Assembly (NCBI GenBank): GCA_028023455.1
Contig: JAQFVV010000017.1
Location: 3,333,501 to 3,397,500, forward strand
DNA from: Epiperipatus broadwayi
Lineage: Eukaryota; Onychophora; Udeonychophora; Euonychophora; Peripatidae
Direction: 5' to 3'
Length of the DNA stretch: 64,000 nt
In this document: one piece after another, positions 46,227 to 57,789 of the stretch
Layout: every line of letters starts with the position of its first letter
Position numbering within the stretch: position 1 is the first letter of the stretch
The notes under the pieces: generated by a model
The model's database searches: none
The model's input: the letters and a program-made list of their open reading frames with translations, nothing else
Told to the model about the DNA's origin: nothing
Program-made: the position numbers and the translations under genes

Positions 46227-47469
46227 GACCGAATTAAACACTTTTACAATCTTTTAATTAATTAATTTTGTAACTGAATATTATATAATATTGCAATGAG
46301 AAGATAGTTATTAGTCAAAATGATGGTTATGCTATTTTTACGGTCATGATATCAAAATAAAAAATCTTTATAAGTTAAGATGTAGACGTTTGTATCATTT
46401 CCAGTAAATAAAGTTATAAGTCGTTATTTTTCCAAATTAATATTGCTGGATTATTACATATGTAAAATCTCACCGCCGGATTAATACATAATGTCATCGC
46501 TAAAATAATTTTGGCTTATGATAACTCAGAAATAAATGCCCAAATGGGAGTAATTATTTTGTCGCCTTTAAAATATACATTGCGTGAGTATTTAAAAGCT
46601 GCTCATATTTGTTAACTTTTCTGAAAAAGCATGCCACTATTTAAAATTATCTAGATAAAAAACACAATAGAATTAATCAATAAAAGTACTTGTAAACTGA
46701 TGACTCTTTAACACTTGAGTTTTATCCCTCTCAAATATTACGGCAAAATTGTTAATAAAATAGCTATTTTCTCTCTCTTTCTTTTAAAAAAATCTTGTTT
46801 GAAAGATGGCTTTTATTTTTATAATTAGATTATTAATAAAGATTCTTGCAAAAAGCTTTTAAAAAATAAATGCTTACTTTAAATGTCAACAATTATTCTC
46901 CCCTACCCTCAGTCTTTTTATTTTATAATCATAAATAGATGAAATTAACTGAAAAATGAACTCAAACAAATATTAATGTTCGTTCGAGCTCCTCTCGTAG
47001 TCAATTCTGTATCCAGTACTTACTCGGATCGGGGATTTTTAAATTCTGCGTTATTCGTAGGAGGATTTTACTTAGTATCTTTATAGATATACTTCTAAAA
47101 TCACTGCGGTGGGTAAGCAGATGTGATGCACTTTCTGCACGGGGATTGTGAAAAAATCATTTTATTATAATCAAAAAAGTGAGCTGGATTTTGCTATTCG
47201 TTAGTTTTTTGCTTAATATTTTCATATGTAAATAAAAGAAATAGAAGTTTTTTTGGAGAAAATTATAATAATTACATTCATAATTAATTATTAGAAAATA
47301 ATAAATTAAATATCAATAATTTACATAAAAAAACTAAAAAGGGCACATTTGGTGTCTTTTTTTAAACGTTAATAATAATTAGGTACTGAAAAAGACTTTA
47401 TGTATAAAATTATTATTGATATTTATATAGTATTTATAGTTGTCTGATTATTATTTTATGGAAGAACAA

Positions 47470-47830
47470 CAAAGATTTTTTTTTTTTTTTCTCAAAAGTA
47501 ACCTTTATTAGTTAAAAGATTACAAAAATTTTCGGGTACACTTACCCGTTGAGGATTACAAAGTGTTTAATGTTACATGGTAAAACAATTACTGACAAGG
47601 TTTATATAAAGTGCATATGCTCGATAAAAATTTATGTCCATAAAAGGTTTTTATGTCTTTCCAATTCATAATTGGTTCATTTATAAAGAATCTTTGATAC
47701 CGATTTAGTTTGTGTTCACTGCATTTTGAAATCCTACCGACAAATGACATAAATATTGAATAAAAGTACTTTAAATTCATATTTTAGAAATTATAAACTA
47801 GTAAAAATAATATGCTTTATTTCATATAAG
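47470..47830 (-). pseudogene. mRNA-like retrocopy candidate with poly(A)
   Basis: On the minus strand a 63-codon frame (47780-47589) reads MNLKYFYSIFMSFVGRISKC, then SEHKLNRYQRFFINEPIMNW. It is followed by AATAAA at about 47502-47507 and a 15-base poly(A) at 47475-47491. That order (frame, polyadenylation signal, A-tract) is what a retroposed transcript 3' end looks like. I recognise no protein family. Target-site duplications are not evident, and a retroelement 3' UTR would look the same. Confidence 0.35.
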
Positions 47831-48095
47831 CATATAGTATAATCTTTTAGTATTTGGAAATTTAGTATTTAGTATTTTAATCAGGCTTCTGCAACTTTTG
47901 GATAATACTTCATATTGGCCAAGCTATCCTTCCCCCCTCCCGCAATTCCGGCATCGTATTTCAAATATTTTATGAAGGTAAAATTAAAAAAAAAAACCTA
48001 ATAAAATAAAGCATATTATTTTTACTACCTTATAATTTCTAAAATATGAATTTTAAATACTTTTATTCAATATTTATGTCATTTATCAGTTGGAT
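47727..48095. repeat. Inverted repeat with about 90-bp arms
   Basis: The left arm 47735-47826 (atgacataaatattgaataa, then ttcatattttagaaattata) and right arm 48003-48093 are reverse complements with few differences. The spacer is about 175 bases and contains ccttcccccctcccgcaatt. The left arm overlaps the start of the 63-codon minus frame. Confidence 0.8.
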
Positions 48096-48299
48096 ATGTC
48101 AGTGGTGGTTTTTAGATTTCAAAATGGCCGTGAATGTAAACTAAATCTTGATGTAGTCTTTTATTAGTTTGTAAATATAATTGCATTTATCCACAAATCT
48201 GTCATTCGTCTGGTCACAGTCACAATTATTACTCACAAACAGTACCTAATAACAATTCTTATATATACTGTATATTACTTTTAATAGTTTTTGTTGCGT

Positions 48300-48970
48300 T
48301 TGGCTTGGTTTACAGGTTTGGTTCCAAGCCAACAGACTAAAGATGACAAACTACTCAACAATTAATACATATAATTTATTAGTACAAAAAATATACACAC
48401 ATGTTAGTTAATCAAACATATAAATATGGTTTATACAAGTTAAGGCTGAAGTAGTTATGCCGACTACTGGAACTCATTTTCAGCTATATAAGTAGCCTGC
48501 CTTATGAGCTCAAGTAAGAGCCTCTTCTGGCTGTACAAGACAGCTTGTCTCAAGTCGGCTGTAGTTCAGACTCTTCCAGCTACACATAGATAGCTTTCTC
48601 GAGTCAGCTATGGACATAGCAGTTTTCAGTCCCTATGTGAGCTTGCCTCACTGTGTGGACATTGCAATAATGACTAGATAAATACCTTTGCTGATGGCAG
48701 GGGGTTTATTGGTGAGTATGTTCAATCATCAGCTTGACAGAAGTAATTGCTCTCTCTGCCTTGACTAAAAAAAGACGGACTATTTAATGGCAGATCTCCT
48801 AACTTACTGGAAACACTTGGATTGTATGTGCGATTCCCAACAAAAACTTAATTCCCATTGGATAGTGACTGGGTGCTAGCCAGTAAGGCAAGGAATCTGT
48901 AATAGTCCACTTCTAAAGGCAAGGTCAGATATGACGTTTTTAGACAATTGTAGATGAATTGATGTGGTCA
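48300..48970 (+). other. Less AT-rich segment with TATA-like signal; LTR-like, unassigned
   Basis: Compared with its surroundings this segment has more G and C. It contains cagctatataagtagcc at 48481 as a possible TATA box. Two related imperfect blocks follow: gacagcttgtctcaagtcggctg and gatagctttctcgagtcagct. The organisation would fit a solo LTR, but I could not define matching TG...CA ends or a target duplication. Confidence 0.2.
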
Positions 48971-49417
48971 GCTGTAGAAATCTGTACTTTTGTTTCAGAT
49001 ACATAAGTTTCTGCAAAATTCTGATAATTTAATCTCTGATTTAAATGAAAGCAAAATGTAGGTTACTTTATTATATTTATAATCAGTAAAATACCTCACT
49101 TTACATTTACCATTTAAAAATGAACTAAATTCCAAAGACTTCTCGAAATTGACCATATATATATATTTAAAAAGCTAATTCAATATTGCAAAGCATAGTG
49201 TTTTCTTTTGTTGTTGTTGTTAGAAAACAACACAGAAGTGAAGGTCCATTCTTCATACAGCATAGGCATAGCGTGACAATATGCATATTAGGGCCGTAAA
49301 ACATAGTTAAATAAATATTGTATGCTGGTGGTGTAAGATGATTGTCAAAGATATTCAACATGGAATTATTAATCAGAACTTCTAATTAATAAGAAAAATA
49401 AATATTCTACAATATTA

Positions 49418-49745
49418 TTAAAACATGCAAAACTCACTACATATATTGCCACATACAGCAAGCTAGAGTAATCAATGGATGCCAGAAAGCTTGTGCATAA
49501 AATCCCCATCTAGTGCCTACTCATCCAATATCCCCAGACTAGTTTCTGGCTTAATGGCCTTCATCAGTGAGGAGCCTTGGATCTGAGAGCACTGCACCTA
49601 GATCTTAGGATCTAATGCAACCCTCCAGCAACCACTTTTTATCTCTACTTAACTACAAAACTATATATAGTGAGTTTGCCTGTTTTAACAACAGTTATAC
49701 ACAAGCATAAAAGGGGGTGGTCATGTGATGTTTATTGGCTTACAA
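49418..49745 (+). mobile_element. Family C repeat, near full length with inverted ends
   Basis: It starts aaacatgcaaaactcactac and ends atagtgagtttgcctgtttt, then aacaacagttatacacaagc, so the sub-termini are inverted (CAAAACTCACTA / TAGTGAGTTTG). The body carries ttggatctgagagcactgca and caaccctccagcaaccact. It is non-coding, about 330 bp. It resembles a MITE; related copies are at 5757, 6590 and 51930. Confidence 0.65.
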
Positions 49746-50049
49746 TATTATTGTTAAATAAATTAAAGAAAGGACTGTACTCTGCATGGTTTGATGTGGC
49801 AAAGGAGAGGTAGATTCTGGAACTCATGGCCATGCTAGATCCATTATTTCAAGAACAGAAACTTATGACTCGAAGCAAAGTTAGATATCGATTATTATTA
49901 TTATTATTATTAGTTCTGTTATTATCTTGAGTTAAAGTGTTTGTTAATCTTTGTTTTAAGTACAAATCGAAAAAAGACAAATTTAAATATTTATAAAGCT
50001 AGGGCGGCAAAATATTTACATGATATACACACGTCCATGTGTAGTATTT

Positions 50050-50290
50050 ATATTATAGGCTAGATGTAATTAGAGGGGATTTGAACCCAGACTTTCAAGC
50101 TCCCTGTAGCCATCCACTCCATGCTATACAGCAGATGCACAGGACCACATACATGTGAAAAAGCATACTGGAGATCATCTATTTTTTTAACATTATGTGG
50201 TCATGTGTATTGGTTGCAAAAGATGGAGTGGATGACTAAAGGAAGCATAAGCTAGGTTCAAGTCCCCTCTAATTACACCTAGCTTAAATA
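50050..50290. repeat. Foldback of two family A terminal pieces
   Basis: The left end ggctagatgtaattagaggg and the right end ccctctaattacacctagc are reverse complements. Each half holds only the outer (B-box end) part of the family A unit, and the hammerheads are deleted. The conserved outer ends suggest that the junction-to-end segment is what is maintained. Confidence 0.75.
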
Positions 50291-50319
50291 TAAATACCAT
50301 ACATGTATTTAGTTATTAC

Positions 50320-50735
50320 ATATTAAGACTGTATTCTCCCCATCTCTCTTCTGTGTATTTAAATAGGCTCAGGGGTCAGATTGATTTATAGTCAACATGG
50401 ATATGACACATACAAATAGACAACAAGGGCTTTGAACATGCCATCATAAGATTTTCGATGATATGAATGGCTGAAGAGTTGGAGAGTGGAAAAGATTAAA
50501 GCCCGTCTATTAAATTTTGAAGATTTGCTATCTTAACATAAGCCGAGCACTGATTGTATATGTGTGGGAGATTATTATCCGGACCAACTGATGAGTGCTG
50601 GTTCAGCATGAAATACGTATATAGGGCATCACTTCACTTTTTCGCATGTATGTGGGACAGGTGGGTCGGTTGTATAAGATGGGGTGGATGACTAAAGAGA
50701 GCTTGAAAGTCTGGGTTTAAATCCACTCTAAAGAC
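50320..50735 (+). repeat. Ribozyme-repeat family A, near full length
   Basis: The unit runs from tatttaaataggctcagggg through ggctttgaacatgccatcat, ggctgaagagttggagagtg, gatttgctatcttaacataa and the hammerhead. It continues to gatggggtggatgactaaag and gtctgggtttaaatccactc. Together with 30775-31150 it defines a unit of roughly 380-420 bp. The B-box-like GGTTTAAATCC is at its 3' end. Confidence 0.8.
50571..50632 (+). ncRNA. Type I hammerhead ribozyme
   Basis: GGACCAA (50581-50587), CTGATGA (50588-50594), stem II GTGCTG/CAGCAT with loop GTT, GAA (50610-50612), stem III ATACGTAT (50613-50620), H17 A (50621). The catalytic boxes, stem II and stem III match the family consensus. The 3' strand of stem I is mutated (TAGGG in place of TTGGT), so this copy may not close stem I well. 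Confidence 0.75.
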
Positions 50736-51320
50736 ACACACATTATGTGTATACTGTACATAGTAATATATATGTACGCATTTAATATTATTGTTAAAAG
50801 GAGGTAGCCTTGATGACAGTTTGAGATTGTTGATCATTATTGGAATTGTCTAAGTGTTGACTCATTTTAATAAATATTATATATATTTTATAGTTGCAGA
50901 AAAAAAAAAAAATTTTATGTGAAATAATCATATATGTTTTTTGCTCCCCCCAAAATACAAAAAAAAAACAACAACCCGTTGAATTATTTTTTTATTTATA
51001 AGAAATGATATTGCTTTATATTCTAGGTGCTTATTACAGAAAGATTAAATATTGTTATTGCATTCTTTATAAATACCAGTCTAGCAGTCTATATTTACGT
51101 CATTTATAAATATATATGCGTAACCACAGAAGCAATTTAATAGCGTTTACTTTAAAATAGATATTTTATAGTTTGATAATATCCTAAAGCGTATTTTAAT
51201 GTATAATAAAGATTGGGTGAACTGCATGTATCTTCAGGGGCAGAATTCTTAGGTAAAATCTTTACAATGATTGTTCCACTGTTACTCATGTTTTTAAAAA
51301 AGTTTGTGAGAGTGAAGAAT

Positions 51321-51446
51321 AAAGAAAGCTTTTAGTCTTGTATTGGTGGTCAAGAGGTCAGCGGGACTGCCTTGCACTTGCAGGCAGTTGCCCGGGTTGC
51401 GGGTTCGCGTCACGGCCGATGCTATGACACTTAAAGAGAGCTTTTA
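51321..51446 (+). repeat. Short tRNA-like SINE with 14-bp TSD
   Basis: The insert 51335-51432 starts GTCTTGTATTGGTGGTCAAG, contains GCGGGTTCGCGTCACGG and ends GATGCTATGACACTT. The flanks AAAGAAAGCTTTTA and AAAGAGAGCTTTTA form the duplication. The anticodon region (cttgcacttgcagg) differs from the other copies. Confidence 0.8.
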
Positions 51447-51929
51447 TACTGTGATCTTTATTTTTTAAAGTCAAAGACTAGAGAAATATGAGATGTAGCA
51501 CACATTGAAAATTACCCTTTTATTCTGATTTAATCAAAACTTCTAATTAATTCCAGCTTTATAATTAGTTTTTTTAACTTTAAAATTATCTACAAATTCT
51601 AATTAATATAACTAGAATATCAATTGTTTAGGATAAAATGTATTTAGCATTCCATTTCTATTACTCTAGAGAAGTGGATCTCCATTGTGTACATATAATT
51701 CATTAAGTAATTATGTTTTTATTTATTTATTAAGTTTGCCCTTGGCTAATTTAGTTGTTTAGTCTTTTTACTTTCAAAGTCGATTTCAGTTTAAACAATA
51801 TTGTCCACTATTATTTGTTTTTACTCTTATCATGACCACTTCACCTAGTGTAAGTTTAAGTAATATGCCACATGGTAGGATAAATTAAATTTTTATCTAA
51901 TGCTGTTTTATTCAATATTTTCGATTAGT

Positions 51930-52035
51930 TTTTTACTTATAGCTTTCATCAGTGAGGAGCTTTAATCTCTGATTACTGCACCTGGATCGTTAAGAATCTT
52001 TTCGCATCCATTTCTCCAGTTTTACTATCAAACTA
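51930..52035 (+). repeat. Family C repeat, diverged fragment
   Basis: The order gctttcatcagtgaggagct, ttactgcacctgg, ccatttctccagttttacta matches the right half of 49418-49745. Confidence 0.5.
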
Positions 52036-52435
52036 CCTGCCCAAATTAAAGAAAAATGGATAAATAGATCTGAAACCAGTTCAGTATCTATATATTATAG
52101 TCCTTTAGTTTTTTAATAACTATAGGCTAGGATTGGATAAAACCATTAATGTGACATCTACTCAACTTTACACTGGTTGTCATAACTGAGAAGGAAAAAA
52201 ACTTATTATTGCAGTCATCACTTTCAAGACAGATCATAATTCACATTTATTGGATTGAAAACATGGTAAGATAATTATTTGTGCTCCAGAAAGTAGATTT
52301 GTATTCTGGATTATTTTTTGGTATGCTTGTGATGTGATGTACCATGACTTCTCCTTAAATGGAACCAGGAATCTCTCAGTAACTATGCCCAAAGAAACAT
52401 GTTAGCCACTTTACCTTCCCCTTCCATTTCCCACC

Positions 52436-53032
52436 CTAAACTTTCCCATAATCTGCTCCATCCCATTTCCACAACATAATCTTTGTCAACTCTATGGCCT
52501 TTATAACTAAATCCCCCTTATCTTTTCCCAAACCCAGCATAAAAACCAATAACCCACTTTCTGTATAATCACTTTGTTCATATTTATTTTCCCATAACTT
52601 CTTTATTTGTACCCTTTCTGCTTTCAAGCATTTACATTCAATCAACAGATGCCTAATATTTTCTATATCTTCCTTACACAATTTGCAAACTAAATCACCT
52701 ATATTTTTCCAATTACATGTATATTCTTGTGTTGCTAAAGATCCCATTCAAGTCTTAGACAATAAGCTACTTTCCTTACTATTATCATAAATTAACTCGC
52801 ACCCAATGTTCTGTTTACTTCTATATATATTTAAACTCTTTTTACTTTCCATTCTAGTTCTCCATCTCTCCAACTCCCTATTCTTTATTAATGTATCTAT
52901 TCTTTTATCCCATTCCTTACCACTATAACACTCAACAATCCTCCTAACACAATCATCCCATCTTTTATACAAGTATACTGATATAAATTCTTTATCCAAA
53001 TCCTTTGCATACCACATTACCTTTCTCACCAT
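52436..53032 (-). pseudogene. LINE C-terminus with CCHC zinc-knuckle
   Basis: Two frames on the minus strand lie in the same phase and are separated by one stop at 52750-52748. The first (94 codons) contains WYAKDLDKEFISVYLYKRWD. The second (103 codons) contains VCKLCKEDIENIRHLLIECK, a C-x2-C-x8-H-x4-C pattern typical of the region after the reverse transcriptase in several LINE clades. It then runs KAIELTKIMLWKWDG. The pair therefore represents about 200 residues of one protein with a premature stop. It is a different LINE lineage from the GAT-tailed family, and no RT core is visible nearby. Confidence 0.6.
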
Positions 53033-53599
53033 CTTGTTGTCTGCCCTTTACTCATAACCCAATTGAATACTATTTTGGCTATTCTTGTACAAATATTTCT
53101 GTTGGAATACCCTGCTGGTTATATTTTCCAATTTCGCACTAAGTGATATTTGAAAAAAGGCTTGTATTCATCGATTTTGATTTTCTATTTCTTTAATTTA
53201 TCACATTCTGCTGACAAATTTTCCATAACTATTGGAACTTTTAATTCTGGTATAATTTATTATCTCTTTGCTTTTGAAGATATTTAATGTGCTGAGTTTC
53301 CATTTCTTCAGCTGATTACTCATCTCTCTTTAAGCCCATTGGCAACATTAATTCTGATTTGATACATTCAATTTCCACTTCTGAAGATAATACACTTTAT
53401 CCTCTCTACCCATACTTCATTTAGGTCATCTTCCATCCTCTCCAGTTTTCCAATTATTACCATAGAACCCATTTAGAATCTCTTTATTTGGTAATATTAG
53501 TAGAAATAATTCCAGAGTTTTCTGCCTATTAATACATGCGAGAGTTACTTGTAAACAATATCAACATAGTGTATTGATACAGCAGTACTGAATTGAGTG

Positions 53600-54670
53600 A
53601 TTTTTGTATATTTATTTCATTTTCCCTCTCTTACAAACTTTCCTTAAGTTATTGAACTGCATTTCCAGCAATGTTATTCTAAGAGGCTTGTATGTCTAAT
53701 CTTTTCTTTTTCAATGTAATTTTTCTAAGAGGCTTGTATGTCTAATCTTTTCTTTTTCAATGTAATTTTCATTTTTAGAGTTTTGAACATGGTTCATTGT
53801 CTGAAACAATTGTCTCTCGCAATCATGATGGATTCATATTCTAATTTTTCCATTGATTCATCTGCTCTAATATTTTTTGGCCAGATAATATTCTGCCCCT
53901 GTCTGTAGTAGACATTAATGAAGATGAAGAAAATATGATCTTTATATGGTTGTGAATGATCTGTGTGAATCATTTCCTATCGCTTACCAGCTTTTGGCTC
54001 AGGAATATACCTTCAGTGCATCTTTGCTATTGTCTGGTGTTTCTTACAGTTTTTACATAATCTTCAATTTTCACTTTAAATTAGACCAATGGACAGCTAA
54101 GTGGTAAAGCTTTCACTCATACTATACATGAATGACTTTTATGAAGTAAATTTAAGATTTGTTTTCTACCCCTTGTCAATATTATCCTAACACCTTTGAG
54201 TATACAACCTTTATGGACAAAGATTCTTTGGCTGTCCAGAAAGTCATAATAGGATATTTCATGATTGTGGTCTGGCCAGTCCTTTCTAATTCATTGTACA
54301 AGTAGCAGATAACTCTCACTAGCCTTTTATCTACTTCCCAATTATTTTTCTATGGAATGTTATAGATTCAAAAACTTCTGCATAAATAATATCTATTTCA
54401 CTTTTATGCATTTCTTCCTTATTTGGGTTTTTTGATAATGCATCAGTATGGTTTATCTAATTGTCTTGATTAAACATTAAGGTATTTTCGTACAGGCCAT
54501 TATATTTCTTCATCTTAGCATTCATGGGCTAAGATAGTCCAGCATTTGTTTGTCATAAAGGCTTGCGGTGGGTAATTATTTTAAACATTTTTAAGACCAA
54601 ATTTAATGGCAACATGTAATCACTAATACCTCTTTATTTAAATCAGATGTAATTTTTCTCAGACTTTATT
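53600..54670 (-). pseudogene. Ty3/gypsy LTR-retrotransposon relic (RNase H to integrase)
   Basis: Read on the minus strand from about 54600, an RNase H-like THRKPL is followed by NHTDALSKNPNKEE, the conserved end of the RT-RNase H region ('N..ADALSR.P'). Then comes the integrase zinc-finger remnant KNCKKHQTIAKMH (near 54045). The integrase core-like stretch is MIHTDHSQPYKDHIFFIFIN, then VYYRQGQNIIWP. The order RNase H, HHCC, integrase core is that of Ty3/gypsy. All parts are broken by stops and frameshifts. No LTRs were identified. A 46-bp tandem duplication sits in it at 53679-53770. Confidence 0.6.
53679..53770 (+). repeat. 46-bp tandem duplication
   Basis: The unit ctaagaggcttgtatgtcta, then atcttttctttttcaatgta, occurs twice without change (starts 53679 and 53725). 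Identity of the copies implies a recent event inside an otherwise old relic. Confidence 0.9.
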
Positions 54671-54930
54671 AGGCTGCTTAATGCATTTACAATGAACTGC
54701 TTACTATTATATATGGTAGAACATATTATTATAATCACCTCAAATTTAAACACATCTGCAGCTAATATTATCTATAAATTATTATCAAAATGTAAAAATT
54801 TGTAAGGTAATGATAATCTTAAATTTTCAATAGTCACACCCACTTTAAACTTAACTGAAGATAATAACAGGTCTGGAAAACAACTTTTAATTATTTTTGT
54901 TAATCAGGCATTAGACTAGAGATTATCCAA

Positions 54931-55050
54931 TAATTAATAATATTTCTCATGTGTCATAGCATCAGCCGGGAAGCGAACCTGCTAACCTGGGACAACTGCT
55001 TGTAAAACAGCTCTCGCTAACCTCTCAACCACCAATGCTTGACTAATTAA
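54931..55050 (-). repeat. Short tRNA-Gly-like SINE with TSD
   Basis: The plus strand runs catgtgtcatagcatcagcc, gggaagcgaacctgc and ccaccaatgcttgac, the reverse complement of the family. The anticodon loop on the minus strand is TTTACAA. The flanks taattaataat and taattaaaaat form the duplication. The insertion lies inside a family B-associated repeat, so it is younger than that repeat. Confidence 0.8.
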
Positions 55051-55059
55051 AAATTACAC

Positions 55060-55420
55060 TACAGAACTATTTATTATTGGATAATCTCTAATCTAATGAA
55101 TCACTAATAAAATTATTAATATACTATCATCAAGTGATTTGTGTCAAAGTTGTGAGGGTGGCATGTTTGACACTTATTAATTAAGCTGCAGTAATTTGCT
55201 ATCTGTATATACCCTGAATAAGATAAAGATATGTATGAGAGATTATGGTCTGGGCCAACTAATAAGTGCTGGTTCAGCATGAAATGGTCATCTTAAAGAT
55301 CATGGATCTTTTTCGCATATCTTTAATCACACATTTATGATTATATTCCTCCACAACGTTAAAAGCGGATAGAACCAGTTATAGCTTGCATGAGAATGAA
55401 ATTACACTACAGAAATATTA
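55060..55420 (+). repeat. Ribozyme-repeat family B copy
   Basis: It contains ggataatctctaatctaatg at one end and the hammerhead block near 55250-55290. The block tattcctccacaacgttaaa, then agcggatagaaccagttata, matches 41280-41380 in reverse. The ribozyme core is mutated (CTAATAA in place of CTGATGA), so this copy should be inactive. Confidence 0.65.
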
Positions 55421-55984
55421 AACAACTTATTAGTCTTGTAATTAGCAGATAATTTGACTGAATTTATCACTGAACTTTTCAATAGTATTCAAGTTAATAA
55501 TCAGCTTAGGTCCATAGGTTGGTCACCTTTGCTGCTAGATTTGGTTATTTTTGGTCATATAGAAGTTTATTAAGCAGTAGATGAAAAATATTAATTTTAT
55601 AATGCAGTCATAGAGAAAAGTAATATTTTAAATAATTTTTTAATGTTCACTAATATATAGCTAAGTGATAAAGTAAACAAAATATGTGAAAAGTTTGCAA
55701 AAAGTGAGATAAATTTTATTTAATAAAAGTGGCTACTAAGAAGGGATTTTCTCTGAATTAAAAAACTGATATTTATTGGGAAAGTTTGTGCTGAGACATG
55801 GAATTACATATAAAGAATTGGGATAAGACTAAAAGCTTTTTCAAATTAGTATCTAAATAGTTAGCTGAAAAGGAGTAACTAGCACTAATAATAATTAAAT
55901 CTTGATAAGTGGTTCTAATATGCTCCTATTAGCTGTTTCAACATAACTTTGGGCAGAGAATTTTTTAATATTTTACTAGCCTGT

Positions 55985-56210
55985 CCATTAAAGTATGAAG
56001 ATTGGCTATCTTAATATGAGCTGAGCTTTGATTGTATATATGTGTGGAGATGATAATTTGGACCAACTGATGAATGCTGGTTTAGCACAAAATACATACA
56101 TTGGTGATTAATTTATCTTTTCGACATGTGTGTGATCAAGTGTATCAGTGATATGAGATAGCAAGGATGGTTGAGGGTCGTGTAAAAGTCTGAATTTAAC
56201 CCCCCTATAT
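55985..56210 (+). repeat. Ribozyme-repeat family A copy
   Basis: The landmarks tgtccattaaagtatgaaga, tgagctgagctttgattgta and the hammerhead block (56050-56112) are present. The stem I strands ACCAA and TTGGT and CTGATGA are intact. The GAA box reads AAA (conserved G changed to A), which should abolish cleavage. Confidence 0.75.
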
Positions 56211-56441
56211 ATTACATATATAAGTGCAGGTATGAAAAAAGCCTGTAATGTAGAAAAAATTTATATTTCAATATTCTACTACTTGATGTACAAATGTCAT
56301 GCCCTCACACATTTGATATCTATTTTTTAAAAATACATTAATAATTATTATTACTAATAATTTATTAGGCTAGAGCTTATATTTTTAGCCTTGATTCAAA
56401 ACTTTAAACTTAATTAGGGGTAACTATTTCATCCCTTTTTT

Positions 56442-56565
56442 CTGTCAGTATATATATATTTTATATGTCAAATGCGTTGACTGGGAAGCGAACCTGGGCC
56501 AGCTGCTTGGAAGGCAGCCATGCTAACCACTAGAATGCCAATACTTGACATTCTCTCAGTATATT
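56442..56565 (-). repeat. tRNA-Gly(UCC)-like SINE with TSD
   Basis: On the minus strand GTCAAGTATTGGCATTCTAG, TGGTTAGCATGGCTGCCTTC, CAAGCAGCTGGCCCAGGTTC. The anticodon loop CTTCCAA carries TCC, and the T-arm is GGTTCGCTTCCC. This is the copy closest to a genuine tRNA-Gly and points to the origin of the whole family. The flanks ctgtcagtatat and ctctcagtatat form the duplication. Confidence 0.75.
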
Positions 56566-57659
56566 TAAAATGTTCCTATCATAACAAATATTTCAAATAT
56601 AGGAATAAAAATATTTATCTTTTTCAGACATTTTTATTTACTTGTGGGTCTGAAAGTCTGTGATAATATAGATGTTTTAAATATATCCAAGAACTTAATA
56701 TAGATAGAATAAAAATATACAGCATTGCCAATTGGCTACTACTGAAGGCTACTTGAGACTGAAGTTGTGTTCTTTTCTGAAAAAAGATGAGTTGTTTTGG
56801 AATAGATAGAATATTTACTCAAAGCTTTAGGCTTTTAATGTTTAGAATATTTGCTATATAATAACTCTTCTCATTATTATGATACTATTAAAGAGGCTTT
56901 TTGCCAATTCAAATTGCTCCACTCCATAGTGGTAGTATAACTCCATGTTTTGATTTCTAATTATCTAAATTATTGTTGAAATTTAAATACATTTATTTTA
57001 CTAAATAGAATATAGTTAAATACAGTGATTTATTTTAAACCCTTAGAAAACGTTTAATAATTTTAAGATAATTATGAAATTTTTGAAATTAAATGTGTTA
57101 TTTGATCTGCATGTGAAATAGTATTAATGTGGCCCGCCTTTGACTCCCAAATCATCACAGTTTTGTGATTTGCTGGATTAAAAATAATTCAATAAAAAAC
57201 TTTTTGTGCACATATACATTTATCCTATTATTATAAATCTCTCAGTCATTAAAACATTCATCTGCCACTGATGATTTAAATAATATATAATTAATTCTTA
57301 TAAAATGTCAATTACCCCCCCCCCATGTTATATTTATTTTATCTTCAGTACTTATAAATAAGTAAATTATCAATTTCTTTTCCACCCCCGTTTTATTTAT
57401 TCATTGAAATCTATTTTTAAAACTATTGCAAATTTTATGTCAGCTGATTTAGAGATAAGATATCCATCCCCACATTGTCATCAAAAGTTTTCACTGGTTC
57501 TAATAAATAACAAGTAAAAACTTTTTTTTTGTTGTTTACAAAATAAAACTGATTAAAAACATGGCCATCAAATATTATTTAGCAGATGTTTACTTAAAAG
57601 TTTTTTTCTTTAATTTTACTTTTAAAATGTACAAATATATATTTAATCATTAAAATCAG

Positions 57660-57735
57660 TCAGCACTTAGACAATCCCAATATCAGTAACAATCAACAAT
57701 TTCAATCTGTTGTCATGGCAACCTATTAACAGTAA
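57660..57735 (+). repeat. Dispersed repeat E
   Basis: It matches 9265-9345: gcacttagacaatcccaata, then caatcaacaatttcaatctg and ttgtcatggcaacc. Confidence 0.55.
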
Positions 57736-57789
57736 AGATACAATATATATATATATATTTAGATATACCTTAAAACTTCCACTCCATCA

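Noticed and set aside
46985-47170. Spliceosomal snRNA suggested by a GTAAGTA-like and GC-raised patch
   Set aside because: The order of conserved U1, U2, U4, U5 or U6 motifs is absent.
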